Part shown: positions 1 through 8,932 of the stretch, one piece after another | How the letters are laid out: the number at the start of each line of letters is the position of its first letter | Position numbering within the stretch: position 1 is the stretch's first letter | Assembly: GCF_020564565.1 (NCBI RefSeq) | Contig: NZ_JAJCTD010000006.1 | Coordinates: forward strand, 248,001-312,000 | Length of the DNA: 64,000 nt | Direction: 5' to 3' | DNA from: Rhodobacter sp. Har01 | Lineage (GTDB): Bacteria > Pseudomonadota > Alphaproteobacteria > Rhodobacterales > Rhodobacteraceae | Position numbers and translations under genes: made by a program | The notes under the pieces: generated by a model | Told to the model about the DNA's origin: nothing | Database searches by the model: none | What the model saw: the letters and a program-made list of their open reading frames with translations, nothing else

Positions 1-702
1 GGCGGGATCATGTCGGTGATGCGCGGCGGCCGGGTGTTCGAGAAGGTCGGCGTCAACTGGTCGGCGGTTCACGGCAGCCTGGGTGAGCGGGCGCAAAGGG
101 CGATGGCGGCGCGCGGCGTGCCCGGCATGGCCGATGACCCGCGCTTCTGGGCCAGTGGAATTTCGCTTGTGGCTCATATGGTTAACCCCCATTGCCCGGC
201 CGTTCACATGAACACCCGGATGTTCTGGACCCCGGGCGCCTGGTGGTTCGGCGGCGGGTCGGACCTGAACCCCTGTCTGGAGTACGCCGAGGATACCGCG
301 GCCTTTCACGCCGAGATGCAGGCCGCCTGCGATGCCCATTCGCCGGACTATTACCCCCGCTTCAAGGCCTGGGCGGACGAGTATTTCTTCGTGCCGCACC
401 GGGGCCGGGCGCGGGGGGTGGGGGGCATCTTCTATGATGACCTGAACACCGGAGATTGGGAGGCCGACTTTGCCTTTACCCAGGCCGTCGGCAGTGCCTT
501 CCTGCCGGCGTTCCTGCCGGTGACCGAGCGCCGGCTTGGCACGCCGTGGAGCGAGGCCGACCGCGAGGCGCAGCTGGTGCACCGCGGCCTCTATGCCGAG
601 TACAATCTGGTCTACGACCGGGGCACCAAGTTCGGGCTGGAGACCGGCCACGACGCGAATGCGGTGCTGATGAGCCTGCCGCCGGTGGCGAAATGGCCGT
701 GA
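1..702 (+). CDS. hemF: Oxygen-dependent coproporphyrinogen III oxidase, 5' end outside window
   Basis: HemF oxidatively decarboxylates coproporphyrinogen III to protoporphyrinogen IX with O2, in the cytoplasm. The frame is open from base 1 (GGC GGG ATC before the first ATG), so the start and roughly the first 60 residues of a ~300-residue protein are missing. Family hallmarks are clear: VMRGGRVFEKVGVN at the left edge, HMNTRMF near 205-228, a DEYFFVPHRGRARGVGGIFY block near 375-435, and the C-terminal EYNLVYDRGTKFGLETGHD followed by LMSLPPVAKW. It lies near hemE and hemC, giving a loose heme group. The identification is secure; only the N-terminus is unseen. Confidence 0.97.
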   Translation, partial: GGIMSVMRGGRVFEKVGVNWSAVHGSLGERAQRAMAARGVPGMADDPRFWASGISLVAHMVNPHCPAVHMNTRMFWTPGAWWFGGGSDLNPCLEYAEDTAAFHAEMQAACDAHSPDYYPRFKAWADEYFFVPHRGRARGVGGIFYDDLNTGDWEADFAFTQAVGSAFLPAFLPVTERRLGTPWSEADREAQLVHRGLYAEYNLVYDRGTKFGLETGHDANAVLMSLPPVAKWP

Positions 703-853
703 CCGGCGTGCGCCAGGTCAATCCTTTGGGGCCGCAAGGAATTTCGGGTATGACCCGGGTTTGCACCACGCAGGGCTGACTTATGGCAGGCGTCGGGCTG
801 TTGCGGCCGCAAGGGAGGCGTCAACAACTGCCGCGACTCAGGGGAATCGGACC

Positions 854-1207
854 ATGGCAGACATCACCATAAACGCCGCCTATGGCTCGGTTGTCGAGGA
901 CGAGGGCCTGTTGTTCGTGGGCTTTGCCGAGGGTGAGGAGGCCGACGAGGGCTATGTGCTGTTCCGCCAGCCGCTGGGCGGCGGGCCGGTCTGGTTCGAG
1001 GTGAGCGACGAAGCCTTTGGCGCGGAAGATGCGGTGGCGGCGGTCGAGGCAGGGCCCGGGGGCCTTGAGATCACCCTGCGCCCGGACAAGGTGGCGGCCT
1101 TCGGCTGGGCCGCGGCGGTGGCGGTACGGATCGGGCCGGACTGCGAGGATGCCGGTCCGGCGCTGGCGGCCCTGCGCGGGATGCTGGGGTCGCGGTTTCG
1201 GGGCTGA
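854..1207 (+). CDS. Small acidic protein, possibly Imm10-like
   Basis: A 117-residue acidic protein. I start it at ATG 854 because AGGGG lies about 9 bases upstream and the upstream in-frame extension looks like non-coding sequence. The segment LLFVGFAEGEE, then YVLFRQPL, then a hydrophobic-alternating C-terminal half (LEITLRPDKVAAFGW) recalls the Imm10 immunity-protein pattern (hydrophobic-VGFAD, YL-L-QR, IEIxLS). No toxin gene is adjacent, so an immunity role is not supported by context. It has no signal peptide or membrane segment. Its stop lies 1 base from the convergent stop of the DMT transporter gene. It may equally be an uncharacterised cytoplasmic protein. Confidence 0.65.
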   Translation: MADITINAAYGSVVEDEGLLFVGFAEGEEADEGYVLFRQPLGGGPVWFEVSDEAFGAEDAVAAVEAGPGGLEITLRPDKVAAFGWAAAVAVRIGPDCEDAGPALAALRGMLGSRFRG

Positions 1208-1208
1208 G

Positions 1209-2108
1209 TCAGGGCGAGACGCGCAGGAGAAGGGCGACCCCGGCCAGCAGGACGACCATGCCCAGCAGTTGTCGGGACGTCGTGCGCTGGCCGAAGACCA
1301 GAGCCGAGACGGCGACGGCGAAGATCACCTCGACCAGCGCCAGGGTGCGGACGTTGGCCGCCGAGGTCAGCGAAAAGGCGATGAACCAGCAGGCCGAGGC
1401 GAAGGCGCCAAGGAAGCCCGCGGCCAGCGAAGGGCGCCACGCGGAGAGGGCGCCGGTCAGGGCCTTGCGGTCCTTGAAGGCCAGCCAGAGGGCCAGGGTC
1501 AGGGTCTGGATCGTCAGCGACAGCACAAGGATGGTCAACGCGCGGATCAGGAAGCTGCCCTCGGGCAGCGACACGATGCCGCCGCGAAAGCCGATGGCCG
1601 ACAGGCCGAAGGCAAGGCCGGAGAGGAGGCCCATCGCGGCCGGGCCGGTTTCGGCGAACATCGCGCGGCCGAGGCCGGGTTTCAGGCTCAGGACAAGCAC
1701 GCCGAGGACGGCGACCGCGATGGCGCCCAGCATCGGCAGAGTCAGCGGGTCGCCCAGCAAGGCCCAGCCGACGAAGGCCACCAGGACGGGTTCCACCTTG
1801 AGCCAGGCGGTGGTGGTGCCGAAGGCCTGGGATCGCATGACCTGCAGCATCAGCGCGGTGCCGGCGATCTGCATCAGCGCGCCCATCAGGGTGAAGCCAA
1901 GGGCGCGCGGCGGCAGGGCGGGAAGGGCTTCGCCGGTCTGCCAGAGGGCGAGCGTCAGAAAGCCGCAGGCGAAGGGCAGGCCGAACAGGAAGCGGACGTT
2001 GGTGGCGCCAAGGGTGCCGAGGCGGGCAGTCAGGCCCTTCTGGGTGGCGTTGCGCCCGGTCTGGGCAAGCGCGCCGACGAGGCTGGCCCAGACCCAGAGC
2101 GGCAGCAT
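1209..2108 (-). CDS. EamA/DMT-family membrane transporter
   Basis: About 300 residues with ten predicted hydrophobic segments and two repeated EamA-type halves (first half from about residue 3, second from about 150), typical of drug/metabolite exporters of the inner membrane. Substrate cannot be read from sequence; exporters of this size carry amino acids, nucleobases or other metabolites. Start codons GTG (2111) and ATG (2108) are adjacent; neither has a strong Shine-Dalgarno, so I use ATG. It lies downstream of hemE on the same strand, separated by the 48-bp double palindrome at 2129-2176, which probably insulates it from hemE transcription. Confidence 0.88.
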   Translation of the reverse strand: MLPLWVWASLVGALAQTGRNATQKGLTARLGTLGATNVRFLFGLPFACGFLTLALWQTGEALPALPPRALGFTLMGALMQIAGTALMLQVMRSQAFGTTTAWLKVEPVLVAFVGWALLGDPLTLPMLGAIAVAVLGVLVLSLKPGLGRAMFAETGPAAMGLLSGLAFGLSAIGFRGGIVSLPEGSFLIRALTILVLSLTIQTLTLALWLAFKDRKALTGALSAWRPSLAAGFLGAFASACWFIAFSLTSAANVRTLALVEVIFAVAVSALVFGQRTTSRQLLGMVVLLAGVALLLRVSP

Positions 2109-2128
2109 CACGCGGCCGGCCGGGGAAG

Positions 2129-2176
2129 CGATTTCCGAATTCGGAAATCGTGCACGGAATTCGACTTCGAATTCCG
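2129..2176 (-). repeat. 48-bp double-palindrome repeat, copy 1
   Basis: Two palindromes joined by GTGCAC. The first (2129-2150) is a perfect 22-base palindrome with arm CGATTTCCGAA. The second (2155-2176) has 10-base arms CGGAATTCGA around CT. The same 48 bases occur in inverse orientation at 62721-62768 with a single mismatch, at the centre of one palindrome. Both copies lie just after a gene end and read in the same direction relative to that gene (here hemE). They can fold into two stacked hairpins, suggesting a terminator or mRNA 3' stabiliser of the REP/BIME kind. Confidence 0.9.
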
Positions 2177-2187
2177 GTTCCCCGGCA

Positions 2188-3219
2188 TCAGGCGTTGCGC
2201 ACCGTCTCGATCATCAGGGTGACGTTCTCGGGGTCGGCTTCGGGGGTGATGCCGTGGCCGAGGTTGAAAATGTGCGGGCCCTTGCGGAAGGCGTTGACCA
2301 CGCGAAGGGTTTCGCGCACCAGCGCCTCGCCGCCGGTCACCATGTGTTCCGGCGCCAGGTTGCCCTGCACGCAGCCGTCCTTCTGCACGTTCGCGGCGGC
2401 CCATTCCGGGGTGACGGAATTGTCGATCGCCACGCAATCGGCGCCGGTCGCCCTGGCAAAGCCGATGTAGCCATCACCCGCCTCACGCGGGAAGGCGATG
2501 ATCGGCAGGCCGGGGTGTCTCGCCTTGAGGGCCGAGATGATCTCAGCCGCGGGCTTCACGGCAAAGTCCTGGAAATCCTGGCCTTTCAGCGAACCGGCCC
2601 AGCTGTCGAACAGCTTGATCACTTCGGCCCCGGCCTGCACTTGGGCCGAGAGGTATTCGACCGTTGCCTCGGTCACCCGGTCGATGATGGCCTGGAAGGT
2701 GGCGCGGTCGGTGTCCTTCAGGCGATGCGCGGCGGCCTGGTCCTTGGACCCGCGGCCGGCGATCATGTAGGTGGCGATGGTCCAGGGCGACCCGGCAAAG
2801 CCGATCAGCGTGGTCTCGCGCGGCAGGTCGCGGGCCAGGATGCGCACGGTTTCATAGATCGGCGACAGCGTTTCGTGGATTTCGGAGGTCGGCTTCAGCG
2901 CCTTGACCTGATCCATGGTGGTGGTGGTTTCCATCCGCGGGCCTTCGCCGGTTTCGAACCACAGCTTCGGACCCAGCGCCTGCGGCAAGAGCAGGATGTC
3001 GGCGAACAGGATCGCGGCGTCAAAGCCGTAGCGGCGGATCGGCTGCAGCGTGACCTCGGCGGCAAGGTCGGGGGTGTAGCAGAGCGAGAGGAAATCGCCC
3101 GCCTGCGCCCGGGTGGCGCGGTATTCCGGCAGGTAGCGGCCGGCCTGACGCATCATCCAGATCGGCGGCGTCGGAAGGGTCTCGCCGCGCAGGGCACGAA
3201 GGATGGTCTTGTCGGTCAT
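2188..3219 (-). CDS. hemE: Uroporphyrinogen decarboxylase
   Basis: HemE removes the four acetate carboxyls of uroporphyrinogen III to give coproporphyrinogen III, in the cytoplasm. The product is 343 residues, normal for the family. Signature blocks are [14 protein letters not shown] (residues 21-34), [11 protein letters not shown] near 65-75 (the catalytic Asp region), [13 protein letters not shown] mid-protein and [15 protein letters not shown] near the end. The start at 3219 is set by AAAGGAG seven bases upstream; a longer in-frame start at 3270 lacks this. It is divergent from hemC, with 91 bp between the starts, so the two probably share a control region. Confidence 0.97.
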   Translation of the reverse strand: MTDKTILRALRGETLPTPPIWMMRQAGRYLPEYRATRAQAGDFLSLCYTPDLAAEVTLQPIRRYGFDAAILFADILLLPQALGPKLWFETGEGPRMETTTTMDQVKALKPTSEIHETLSPIYETVRILARDLPRETTLIGFAGSPWTIATYMIAGRGSKDQAAAHRLKDTDRATFQAIIDRVTEATVEYLSAQVQAGAEVIKLFDSWAGSLKGQDFQDFAVKPAAEIISALKARHPGLPIIAFPREAGDGYIGFARATGADCVAIDNSVTPEWAAANVQKDGCVQGNLAPEHMVTGGEALVRETLRVVNAFRKGPHIFNLGHGITPEADPENVTLMIETVRNA

Positions 3220-3310
3220 GGCAGGGCTCCTTTGTCGCCTTGCCTTCCGACCTTGCCCATGGCTTGTCAAGAGTTGTCAGGCAAAGATGACAGTTGTAAG
3301 GCTTGCGCCC

Positions 3311-4255
3311 ATGATCCAGAACCTGCCCACCCCGCAAGAACCCCTCAAGATCGGAACCCGTGGCTCGCCCTTGGCCCTGTGGCAGGCGCATGAGACGCGG
3401 CGCTGCCTGATGGCGGCGTTCGGCCTGCCCGAGGCGGCCTTCGAGATCTGCGTGATCAAAGTCACCGGCGACCAGATTCTTGACAAGGCGCTCAAGGACA
3501 TCGGCGGCAAGGGCCTGTTCACCCGCGAGATCGAGGAGGCGCTGCTGGATGGCGGCATCGACATCGCGGTGCATTCGATGAAGGACATGCCGACGGAGCA
3601 GCCCGAGGGGCTGATCCTGGATTGCTACCTGCCGCGCGAGGATACCCGCGACGCCTTTGTCAGCGCCAAGTATGCGCGGCTGGCTGATTTGCCGCAGGGG
3701 GCGACGGTGGGGTCGTCCAGCTTGCGACGGCGGTCGCAGCTGGCCTTGCGGCGGCCCGACCTGAAGCTGGTCGAGTTCCGTGGCAATGTGCAGACCCGGA
3801 TGAAGAAGCTGCAGGAGGGGGTGGCGGATGCCACCTTCCTGGCGATGGCGGGGCTGAAGCGGCTGGGCATGGCGGATGTCGCGCGGTCGGCGACCGAGCC
3901 GGACGAGATGCTGCCGGCAGTGGCGCAGGGCGCCATCGGGGTCGAGCGGCGGCTGGACGATCCGCGCGTCAAGGCGATGCTGGATGCGATCCATGACCGC
4001 GACACCGGCATCCGTCTTGCGGCCGAGCGGGCCTATCTGCGACGGCTGGACGGGTCTTGCGAGACGCCGATTGCCGGGCTGGCGGTGCTGGAGGGCGATC
4101 AGCTGTGGATGCGGGGCGAGATCCTGCGGCCGGATGGCAGTGAGTGCATTGCCGGGGAACGCCGTGGTCTGGCGTCGGATGCGGCCGAGATCGGCGTGGC
4201 GCTGGCCGAGGAATTGCTGGCGCGGGCGCCCAAGGGATTCCTGGTCGGGCGCTAA
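3311..4255 (+). CDS. hemC: Hydroxymethylbilane synthase (porphobilinogen deaminase)
   Basis: HemC polymerises four porphobilinogens to hydroxymethylbilane, upstream of HemE in the same pathway. It is 314 residues, matching E. coli HemC. Visible landmarks are KIGTRGSPLAL (13-23), AVHSMKDMP (86-94, containing the catalytic-region Asp/Lys), SSSLRRRSQL (135-144, substrate carboxylate binding) and Cys250 in LDGSC, which carries the dipyrromethane cofactor. I start at ATG 3311 because the family begins about ten residues before KIGTRGSPL; ATG 3287 in frame is an alternative. The stop codon overlaps that of the convergent ABC permease gene. Confidence 0.97.
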   Translation: MIQNLPTPQEPLKIGTRGSPLALWQAHETRRCLMAAFGLPEAAFEICVIKVTGDQILDKALKDIGGKGLFTREIEEALLDGGIDIAVHSMKDMPTEQPEGLILDCYLPREDTRDAFVSAKYARLADLPQGATVGSSSLRRRSQLALRRPDLKLVEFRGNVQTRMKKLQEGVADATFLAMAGLKRLGMADVARSATEPDEMLPAVAQGAIGVERRLDDPRVKAMLDAIHDRDTGIRLAAERAYLRRLDGSCETPIAGLAVLEGDQLWMRGEILRPDGSECIAGERRGLASDAAEIGVALAEELLARAPKGFLVGR

Positions 4256-6765
4256 TCCTGCGACCGCAGGATTTGCGCGGGACGCACCGACAGCGGACGG
4301 GCGGCGAAGGCCAGGCCTGACAGCAGGGTGGCCAGGATGCCGCCCAGCACGATGGCGGCGGCCGAGACGGGTTCGAACCGGTAGTCCACCTCCATCACGA
4401 AGCGCATGACGGCCCAGCCGGCCAGGCCCCCGGCAAGCACGGCCACCAGGCCGGCGGCGGCGCCCAGGAGCGCCGAGCGCAGGGCGAAGCTGGCCAGGAT
4501 GCGGCTGCGCGGGGCGCCGAGTGTCTTCAGGATGGCCGATTCGTAGGCGCGGGCGCGTTCGCCCGCCGCTGCCGCGCCGATCAGCACGGCAAAGCCTGTG
4601 ATTAGGGTGCCGGCGGCGGCCCAGGCGGTGGCGGTGGCGATGGCGGCAAGGGCTTCGGACACGCGGTCGATCGCCTCGCGGATGCGAATTGCGGTGACGT
4701 TGGGCCAGGTCTGGGTGACGGCCTTGAGGATTCGCGCCTCTTCGCTGGGCGGCGCGTAGACGGTGGCGATGTGGGTGTGCGGCGCGCCCGACACGGCGGC
4801 GGGGTTCAGGGTCATCACGAAACCCATCCCTGCGCTGGAAAAGTCGACCTCGCGGAACGAGGTGAGGGTGGCGGTGATGTCGCGGCCCAGAATGTTGACG
4901 GTGACGGTGTCGCCCAGGAGCAGGCCGATCTCGGCGGCCTCTTCGGCGGCAAAGCTGACCTGGGGCGGGCCGGCGTAATCGGGCGCCCAGAAGGTGCCGG
5001 CGGTGATCTTGGTGCCCTCGGGCGGGGCGGCGGCATAGGTGATGCCGCGGTCGCCGCGCACGACCCAGTGGTCGCCGGCGACGTCCTTGGCGGGGCGGCC
5101 GTTGATCTGGGTGATCAGCCCGCGCAGCATCGGCGCGCTTTCGGTCTTTGTGACTTCGGGGTTGCCGGTCATCAGCGCGAGGAACGGGTCGATCTGGTCG
5201 GGCTGGATGTCGACGAAGAAGAAGGCCGGGGCGCGCGGCGGCAGGTCGCGGTCGATCGCGGCGCGCAGGTTCGAATCGATCTGGCCGACGGCGGCCAGGA
5301 CCGAAAGGCCAAGGCCCAGCGACAGGATCACCGGCAGCGCATCGGAGCGCGGGGCGCCGATGGCCGACAACGCGGCGCGGGTGGCGACGCGGCCGCGGGC
5401 GAGGGGCGAGCGGGCGAGGCGGCGGGCGGCGAAGCGCAGCGCGCCCGAGGCCAGCGCCAGCACGGCAAGGGCGCCCAGCACGCCGGCAGCGGCGCCGAGG
5501 GTCAGTTTCGCCATGCCCGAGGCCCAGGCGGCGCCGCCGATCAGGGCGGCGGTCAGGGCCGCAAGGGCCACCAGCCAGCGGGCCCGGGGCCAGGCGCGGG
5601 TGCCGGTGCCGCCGCGGTACAGGGCGGCGGCGCGGATGCGTTCGGTGCGGGCCAGCGGCAGCAGGGTGAAGATCAGCGCGGTCAGGGCGCCGTAGACGGC
5701 AGCCTCGACCAATGCGCGGGGGGAGAGGGCGATTTCGGCGGGGAAGGGGAGGGACGCCTCGATCAGCGGGGCGGCCAGAAGGGGGGCGCCGGCGCCAAGG
5801 GCGAGGCCGAGGGCGATGCCAAGGGCGGTCAGGGCGCCGATCTGGATCAGGTAGGTGCGGAAGATCAGCCCGCCGGGCGCGCCAAGGGTTTTCAGCGTGG
5901 CGATGGTGGCGGTCTTGCCGTCCAGGTAGGCGCGGACGGCGGCCGAGATGCCGACGCCGCCCACCGCAAGGCCGGCAAGCCCGACGAGGACGAGGAAGGC
6001 GCCCATGCGGTCGACGAAACGCTCGATCCCCGGGGCGGCGTTGCGGCTGTCGGTCCAGCGCAGGCCGGTATCGCGGAACTGCGCCTTTGCTTGCGCTTCC
6101 AGGGCGGCGAGGTCGGCGCCGGGCGGCAGGAGGAGGCGGTAGTTCGTCTCGTACAGCGAGCCGGGGGCGATGAGGCCCGAGGTGGCCAGCGCTTCGGTGC
6201 GGACAAGGGTGCGCGGGCCAAGGGAGAAGGCGGCGGAACCCGCGTCAGGTTCGCGGAGGATGGCGGCGGTGAGGCGGAAGGTTTGCGTGCCAAGGCGGAA
6301 GGTGTCGCCGGGGGTGAGGGAAAGGCGTTCGATCAGGACCGGGTCCATGACGGCGCCGGGAAGGCCGTTTTCCGTGGCGAGGGCTTCGGCGAGGGGGATC
6401 GCCGGGTCAAGGGGGATGGTGCCGGTCAGCGGGTAGGCGGCGTCGACCGCCTTGACCTGGGTCAGGGCCTGGTCGGTTTCGGTCAGCGCCATCGAGCGGA
6501 AGTCGACGATTTCCGATTGCGCGGTGGCGATTTCGGCCATGAACGCGCGTTCGAGTTCGGTGGCGAAGCGGTAGGTGAAGCGCATCTCGGCATCACCGCC
6601 CAGGATGATGGCACCCTGGTCGGCCAGGCCGGACTGGATGCCCGACCGCAGGGTGCCGACGCCGGCGATGGCGGCAACGCCCAGGGCAAGGCAGGCGAGG
6701 AAGATGCGAAAGCCGGCAAGGCCGCCGCGAAGTTCGCGCCGGGCGATGGTGAGGGCGAGGCTCAT
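4252..6765 (-). CDS. ABC transporter permease, FtsX/YbbP type
   Basis: An 837-residue inner-membrane protein with an N-terminal transmembrane helix, a periplasmic MacB-like domain, an FtsX bundle (about residues 250-370), further helices and a second periplasmic region, and a last FtsX bundle near 700-830. This duplicated layout is that of E. coli YbbP. It overlaps the ATPase gene by 4 bp (ATGA), so the two are co-translated. In many proteobacteria ybbAP is divergent from tesA, exactly as here, which supports the assignment. The transported substrate is unknown; lipoprotein or lipid-linked cargo is possible for MacB-like exporters but is inference. Confidence 0.92.
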   Translation of the reverse strand: MSLALTIARRELRGGLAGFRIFLACLALGVAAIAGVGTLRSGIQSGLADQGAIILGGDAEMRFTYRFATELERAFMAEIATAQSEIVDFRSMALTETDQALTQVKAVDAAYPLTGTIPLDPAIPLAEALATENGLPGAVMDPVLIERLSLTPGDTFRLGTQTFRLTAAILREPDAGSAAFSLGPRTLVRTEALATSGLIAPGSLYETNYRLLLPPGADLAALEAQAKAQFRDTGLRWTDSRNAAPGIERFVDRMGAFLVLVGLAGLAVGGVGISAAVRAYLDGKTATIATLKTLGAPGGLIFRTYLIQIGALTALGIALGLALGAGAPLLAAPLIEASLPFPAEIALSPRALVEAAVYGALTALIFTLLPLARTERIRAAALYRGGTGTRAWPRARWLVALAALTAALIGGAAWASGMAKLTLGAAAGVLGALAVLALASGALRFAARRLARSPLARGRVATRAALSAIGAPRSDALPVILSLGLGLSVLAAVGQIDSNLRAAIDRDLPPRAPAFFFVDIQPDQIDPFLALMTGNPEVTKTESAPMLRGLITQINGRPAKDVAGDHWVVRGDRGITYAAAPPEGTKITAGTFWAPDYAGPPQVSFAAEEAAEIGLLLGDTVTVNILGRDITATLTSFREVDFSSAGMGFVMTLNPAAVSGAPHTHIATVYAPPSEEARILKAVTQTWPNVTAIRIREAIDRVSEALAAIATATAWAAAGTLITGFAVLIGAAAAGERARAYESAILKTLGAPRSRILASFALRSALLGAAAGLVAVLAGGLAGWAVMRFVMEVDYRFEPVSAAAIVLGGILATLLSGLAFAARPLSVRPAQILRSQD

Positions 6766-7454
6766 TCCGCCGCCTTGAGGTCGGCGGTGGCAAGGCGGCC
6801 GTCGGCAAGGCGGATGATGCGGTCACAGCGGCGGGCAAGGTCGGCGTCGTGGGTGACCAGGACAAGGGTCGCGCCGTGGCGGTCGCGCAGGCTGAAGAGA
6901 AGGTCCATGATCGCGGCGCCGTTGGTGGCGTCGAGGTTGCCGGTGGGTTCATCGGCCAGAAACAGCGCCGGGCGGGGGGCTGCGGCGCGGGCCAGGGCGA
7001 CGCGCTGCTGCTCTCCGCCCGACAACTGGCTGGGGTAATGGTCGATGCGGTGGGCAAGGCCGACGGCGGCCAGTTCAGCTTCGGCCCGCGGGAAGGCGTC
7101 GGGCGCGCCGGCCAGTTCCAGCGGGATGGCGACGTTTTCCAGCGCGGTCATGGTCGGGATCAGGTGGAAGGATTGGAACACCACCCCCATATTGCCACGA
7201 CGGAAGCGCGCGAGGGCGTCTTCGTCCAGCGCGGTCAGGTCTTGCCCCAGGGCGCGGACCTGGCCGCCGGTGGCGCGTTCAAGCCCCGCCATGAGCATGA
7301 GGAGTGACGATTTGCCTGATCCCGAAGGGCCGACCAGACCGACGGTTTCGCCGCGCTGGATGTTGAGCGTGATGCCGCGCAAGATCTCGACCGGGCCGGC
7401 GTTTCCGGGCAGGGTCAGCCTGGCGTCGGTCAGGGAGAGGACGGGGTCGGTCAT
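6762..7454 (-). CDS. ABC transporter ATP-binding protein, YbbA type
   Basis: The 230-residue ATPase partner of the FtsX-type permease. Walker A is GPSGSGKS at 42-49, the Q-loop is in VVFQSFHLIP, the ABC signature LSGGEQQR starts at 144, and Walker B with the catalytic Glu is LFLADEPTG at 164-172. This is the LolD/MacB-like class, which works with two-subunit FtsX permeases. The ATG at 7454 is divergent from tesA with under 30 bp between starts, so the two transcripts must have overlapping promoter elements. Confidence 0.95.
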   Translation of the reverse strand: MTDPVLSLTDARLTLPGNAGPVEILRGITLNIQRGETVGLVGPSGSGKSSLLMLMAGLERATGGQVRALGQDLTALDEDALARFRRGNMGVVFQSFHLIPTMTALENVAIPLELAGAPDAFPRAEAELAAVGLAHRIDHYPSQLSGGEQQRVALARAAAPRPALFLADEPTGNLDATNGAAIMDLLFSLRDRHGATLVLVTHDADLARRCDRIIRLADGRLATADLKAAE

Positions 7455-7482
7455 GCGGGCGGTCCTGCAAGGGGCGGGTCAG

Positions 7483-8151
7483 ATGGGATATGGCGCAATG
7501 CGACGGCTGCGCAATGTCACGATTGCGTTGATCTTTCTGGCGGGCGCGCCGGTGGCGGCGGAACCGGTGACGGTGGTGGCGCTGGGCGACAGCCTGACGG
7601 CGGGTTACGGGCTGCCCGAGGGCGAGGGGCTGGTGCCGCAGTTGCAGGGCTGGCTGGCGGCGCAGGGGTCGGATGCGGTGGTGGTGAATGCGGGGGTGTC
7701 CGGCGACACCACGGCGGGGGGCCGCGCGCGGCTGGACTGGGCGCTGACGCCCGAGGCGGATGCGCTGATCGTGACGCTGGGCGGCAACGACATGCTGCGC
7801 GGGCTGCCGCCTGAGGAGGCGCGGGCGAACCTAGAAAGCATCCTGCAGGCCGCAAAGGACCGCGGGCTGGCGGTGCTGCTGGTGGGGATGAAGGCGCCGG
7901 CGAACTGGGGGCCGGAGTATAAGGCCACGTTCGACGCGATGTATCCCGAGTTGGCGGGGGCCTACGGGGCGCTCTTGCTGGACGATTTCTTTGCCGGGCT
8001 GGCGGCGGCGGGGGCAGATCCGGCCGATCCGGCCAGCCTGGCGCCCTGGCTGCAGGACGACGGCATTCACCCCAGCCGCGCGGGCGTGACCGAGATCGTC
8101 AAGGCGCTGGGGCCTAAGGTGCTGGAACTGGTGGCACAGGCGGGAACCTGA
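7483..8151 (+). CDS. tesA: Arylesterase / lysophospholipase L1-like TesA, secreted
   Basis: A GDSL (SGNH) hydrolase of about 222 residues, exported by an N-terminal signal peptide that ends near AGAPVAA (residues 20-26). Nucleophile Ser37 is in GDSLTAGYG, Asn102 in GGNDMLRG, and Asp193/His196 in DGIHPSRAG, giving a full catalytic set. Family members hydrolyse short esters and acyl thioesters in the periplasm. The ATG at 7483 has AAGGGG about 8 bases upstream; ATG 7498 is an alternative that keeps the signal peptide. The arrangement divergent from ybbAP is conserved in many proteobacteria. The stop lies 6 bp from the convergent yceI stop. Confidence 0.93.
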   Translation: MGYGAMRRLRNVTIALIFLAGAPVAAEPVTVVALGDSLTAGYGLPEGEGLVPQLQGWLAAQGSDAVVVNAGVSGDTTAGGRARLDWALTPEADALIVTLGGNDMLRGLPPEEARANLESILQAAKDRGLAVLLVGMKAPANWGPEYKATFDAMYPELAGAYGALLLDDFFAGLAAAGADPADPASLAPWLQDDGIHPSRAGVTEIVKALGPKVLELVAQAGT

Positions 8152-8157
8152 AGCGCC

Positions 8158-8808
8158 TCAGGGGGCCGGCCTCGGCGCGTCGGGGTTGGAGAATTCGGTC
8201 TCGATCTCGAAATCGACCCGGTCGCTGACGCCCATCGTGGTGCCCGGTGCGGGGATGCCGAAGGCGATGCCGAAGTCGGAGCGGTTCAGCGTGCCGGTTG
8301 CCGAGAAGCCCGCCCGTGCGCCGCCGGGGTCAAGCGGCATGTGGCCCCAGCCGCCGTTGTAGGTGACGCTGATCGTCACCGGCCGGGTCACGCCGTGAAG
8401 GGTGAGGTCGCCGGTCACATCGGCCGTGGTGGCGCCGGTCAGGGTGACGGCGGTCGAGGCGAAGGCGATCTGCGGGAATTGCCCGGCGTCGAGGAAGTCG
8501 GGGCCGGTGAGCTGGGCGTTGAAGTCGTAGGCGGGGTCCGGGTAGTGGGTTTCCAACGATGCCGCGTCGATGCTGGCGGTGACCGACATGGTTCCGGGGG
8601 CGTCGGGGTCGAATTGCAGGGTGGCGTCGAAGCGGGTGAAGAGGCCGATATAGGTGGAAAAGCCCAGGTGGTTGACCTTGAAGATCAGCCGGCCATGGGC
8701 AAGGTCCAGCCGGTAGGTGCCGGCGGGCGGGGTGCCAAGGTCGTCTTGCGCGGTGGCGGGCAGGGGAGACAGGGCCAGCAGGGCCGAAAGGACAAGGGGG
8801 CGGAGCAT
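8158..8808 (-). CDS. YceI-family periplasmic lipocalin-like protein
   Basis: A 216-residue protein with a clear signal peptide (LLALSPLPATAQ, about residues 11-22). It is followed by the YceI beta-barrel pattern: GTYRLDLAHGRLIFKVNHLG near 30-50, then alternating strands, a VTGDLTLHGVTRPV block near 140-153 and FGIAFGIPAPG near the end. YceI proteins bind isoprenoid-like lipids in the periplasm; the ligand here is not known. The ATG at 8808 has AAAGG upstream. It is divergent from the FAD-dependent dehydrogenase gene, with 124 bp between. Confidence 0.93.
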   Translation of the reverse strand: MLRPLVLSALLALSPLPATAQDDLGTPPAGTYRLDLAHGRLIFKVNHLGFSTYIGLFTRFDATLQFDPDAPGTMSVTASIDAASLETHYPDPAYDFNAQLTGPDFLDAGQFPQIAFASTAVTLTGATTADVTGDLTLHGVTRPVTISVTYNGGWGHMPLDPGGARAGFSATGTLNRSDFGIAFGIPAPGTTMGVSDRVDFEIETEFSNPDAPRPAP

Positions 8809-8932
8809 GGGTGCTGCCTTTCGGTTAGCAAAGAGTCTAAGTTTCTGACGGCTGCGGCGCCGGAGTCAAGTCCTCTGGCCCCTGCAGGGCGGCTTCGCTA
8901 GGGTCTTGGGGGGAAACGGCGGACTGCGGGCG

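Noticed and set aside
1017..2222. Long plus-strand open frame opposite the DMT transporter gene
   Set aside because: Composed of Gln/Gly/Arg/Ala-rich low-complexity translation, antisense to a clear membrane protein; such frames are expected in GC-rich DNA with few stop codons.
4771..7038. 755-codon plus-strand open frame opposite the ABC permease and ATPase genes
   Set aside because: Gly/Gln/Ala-rich, no recognisable domain, and exactly antisense to the well-supported ybbP/ybbA-type genes.
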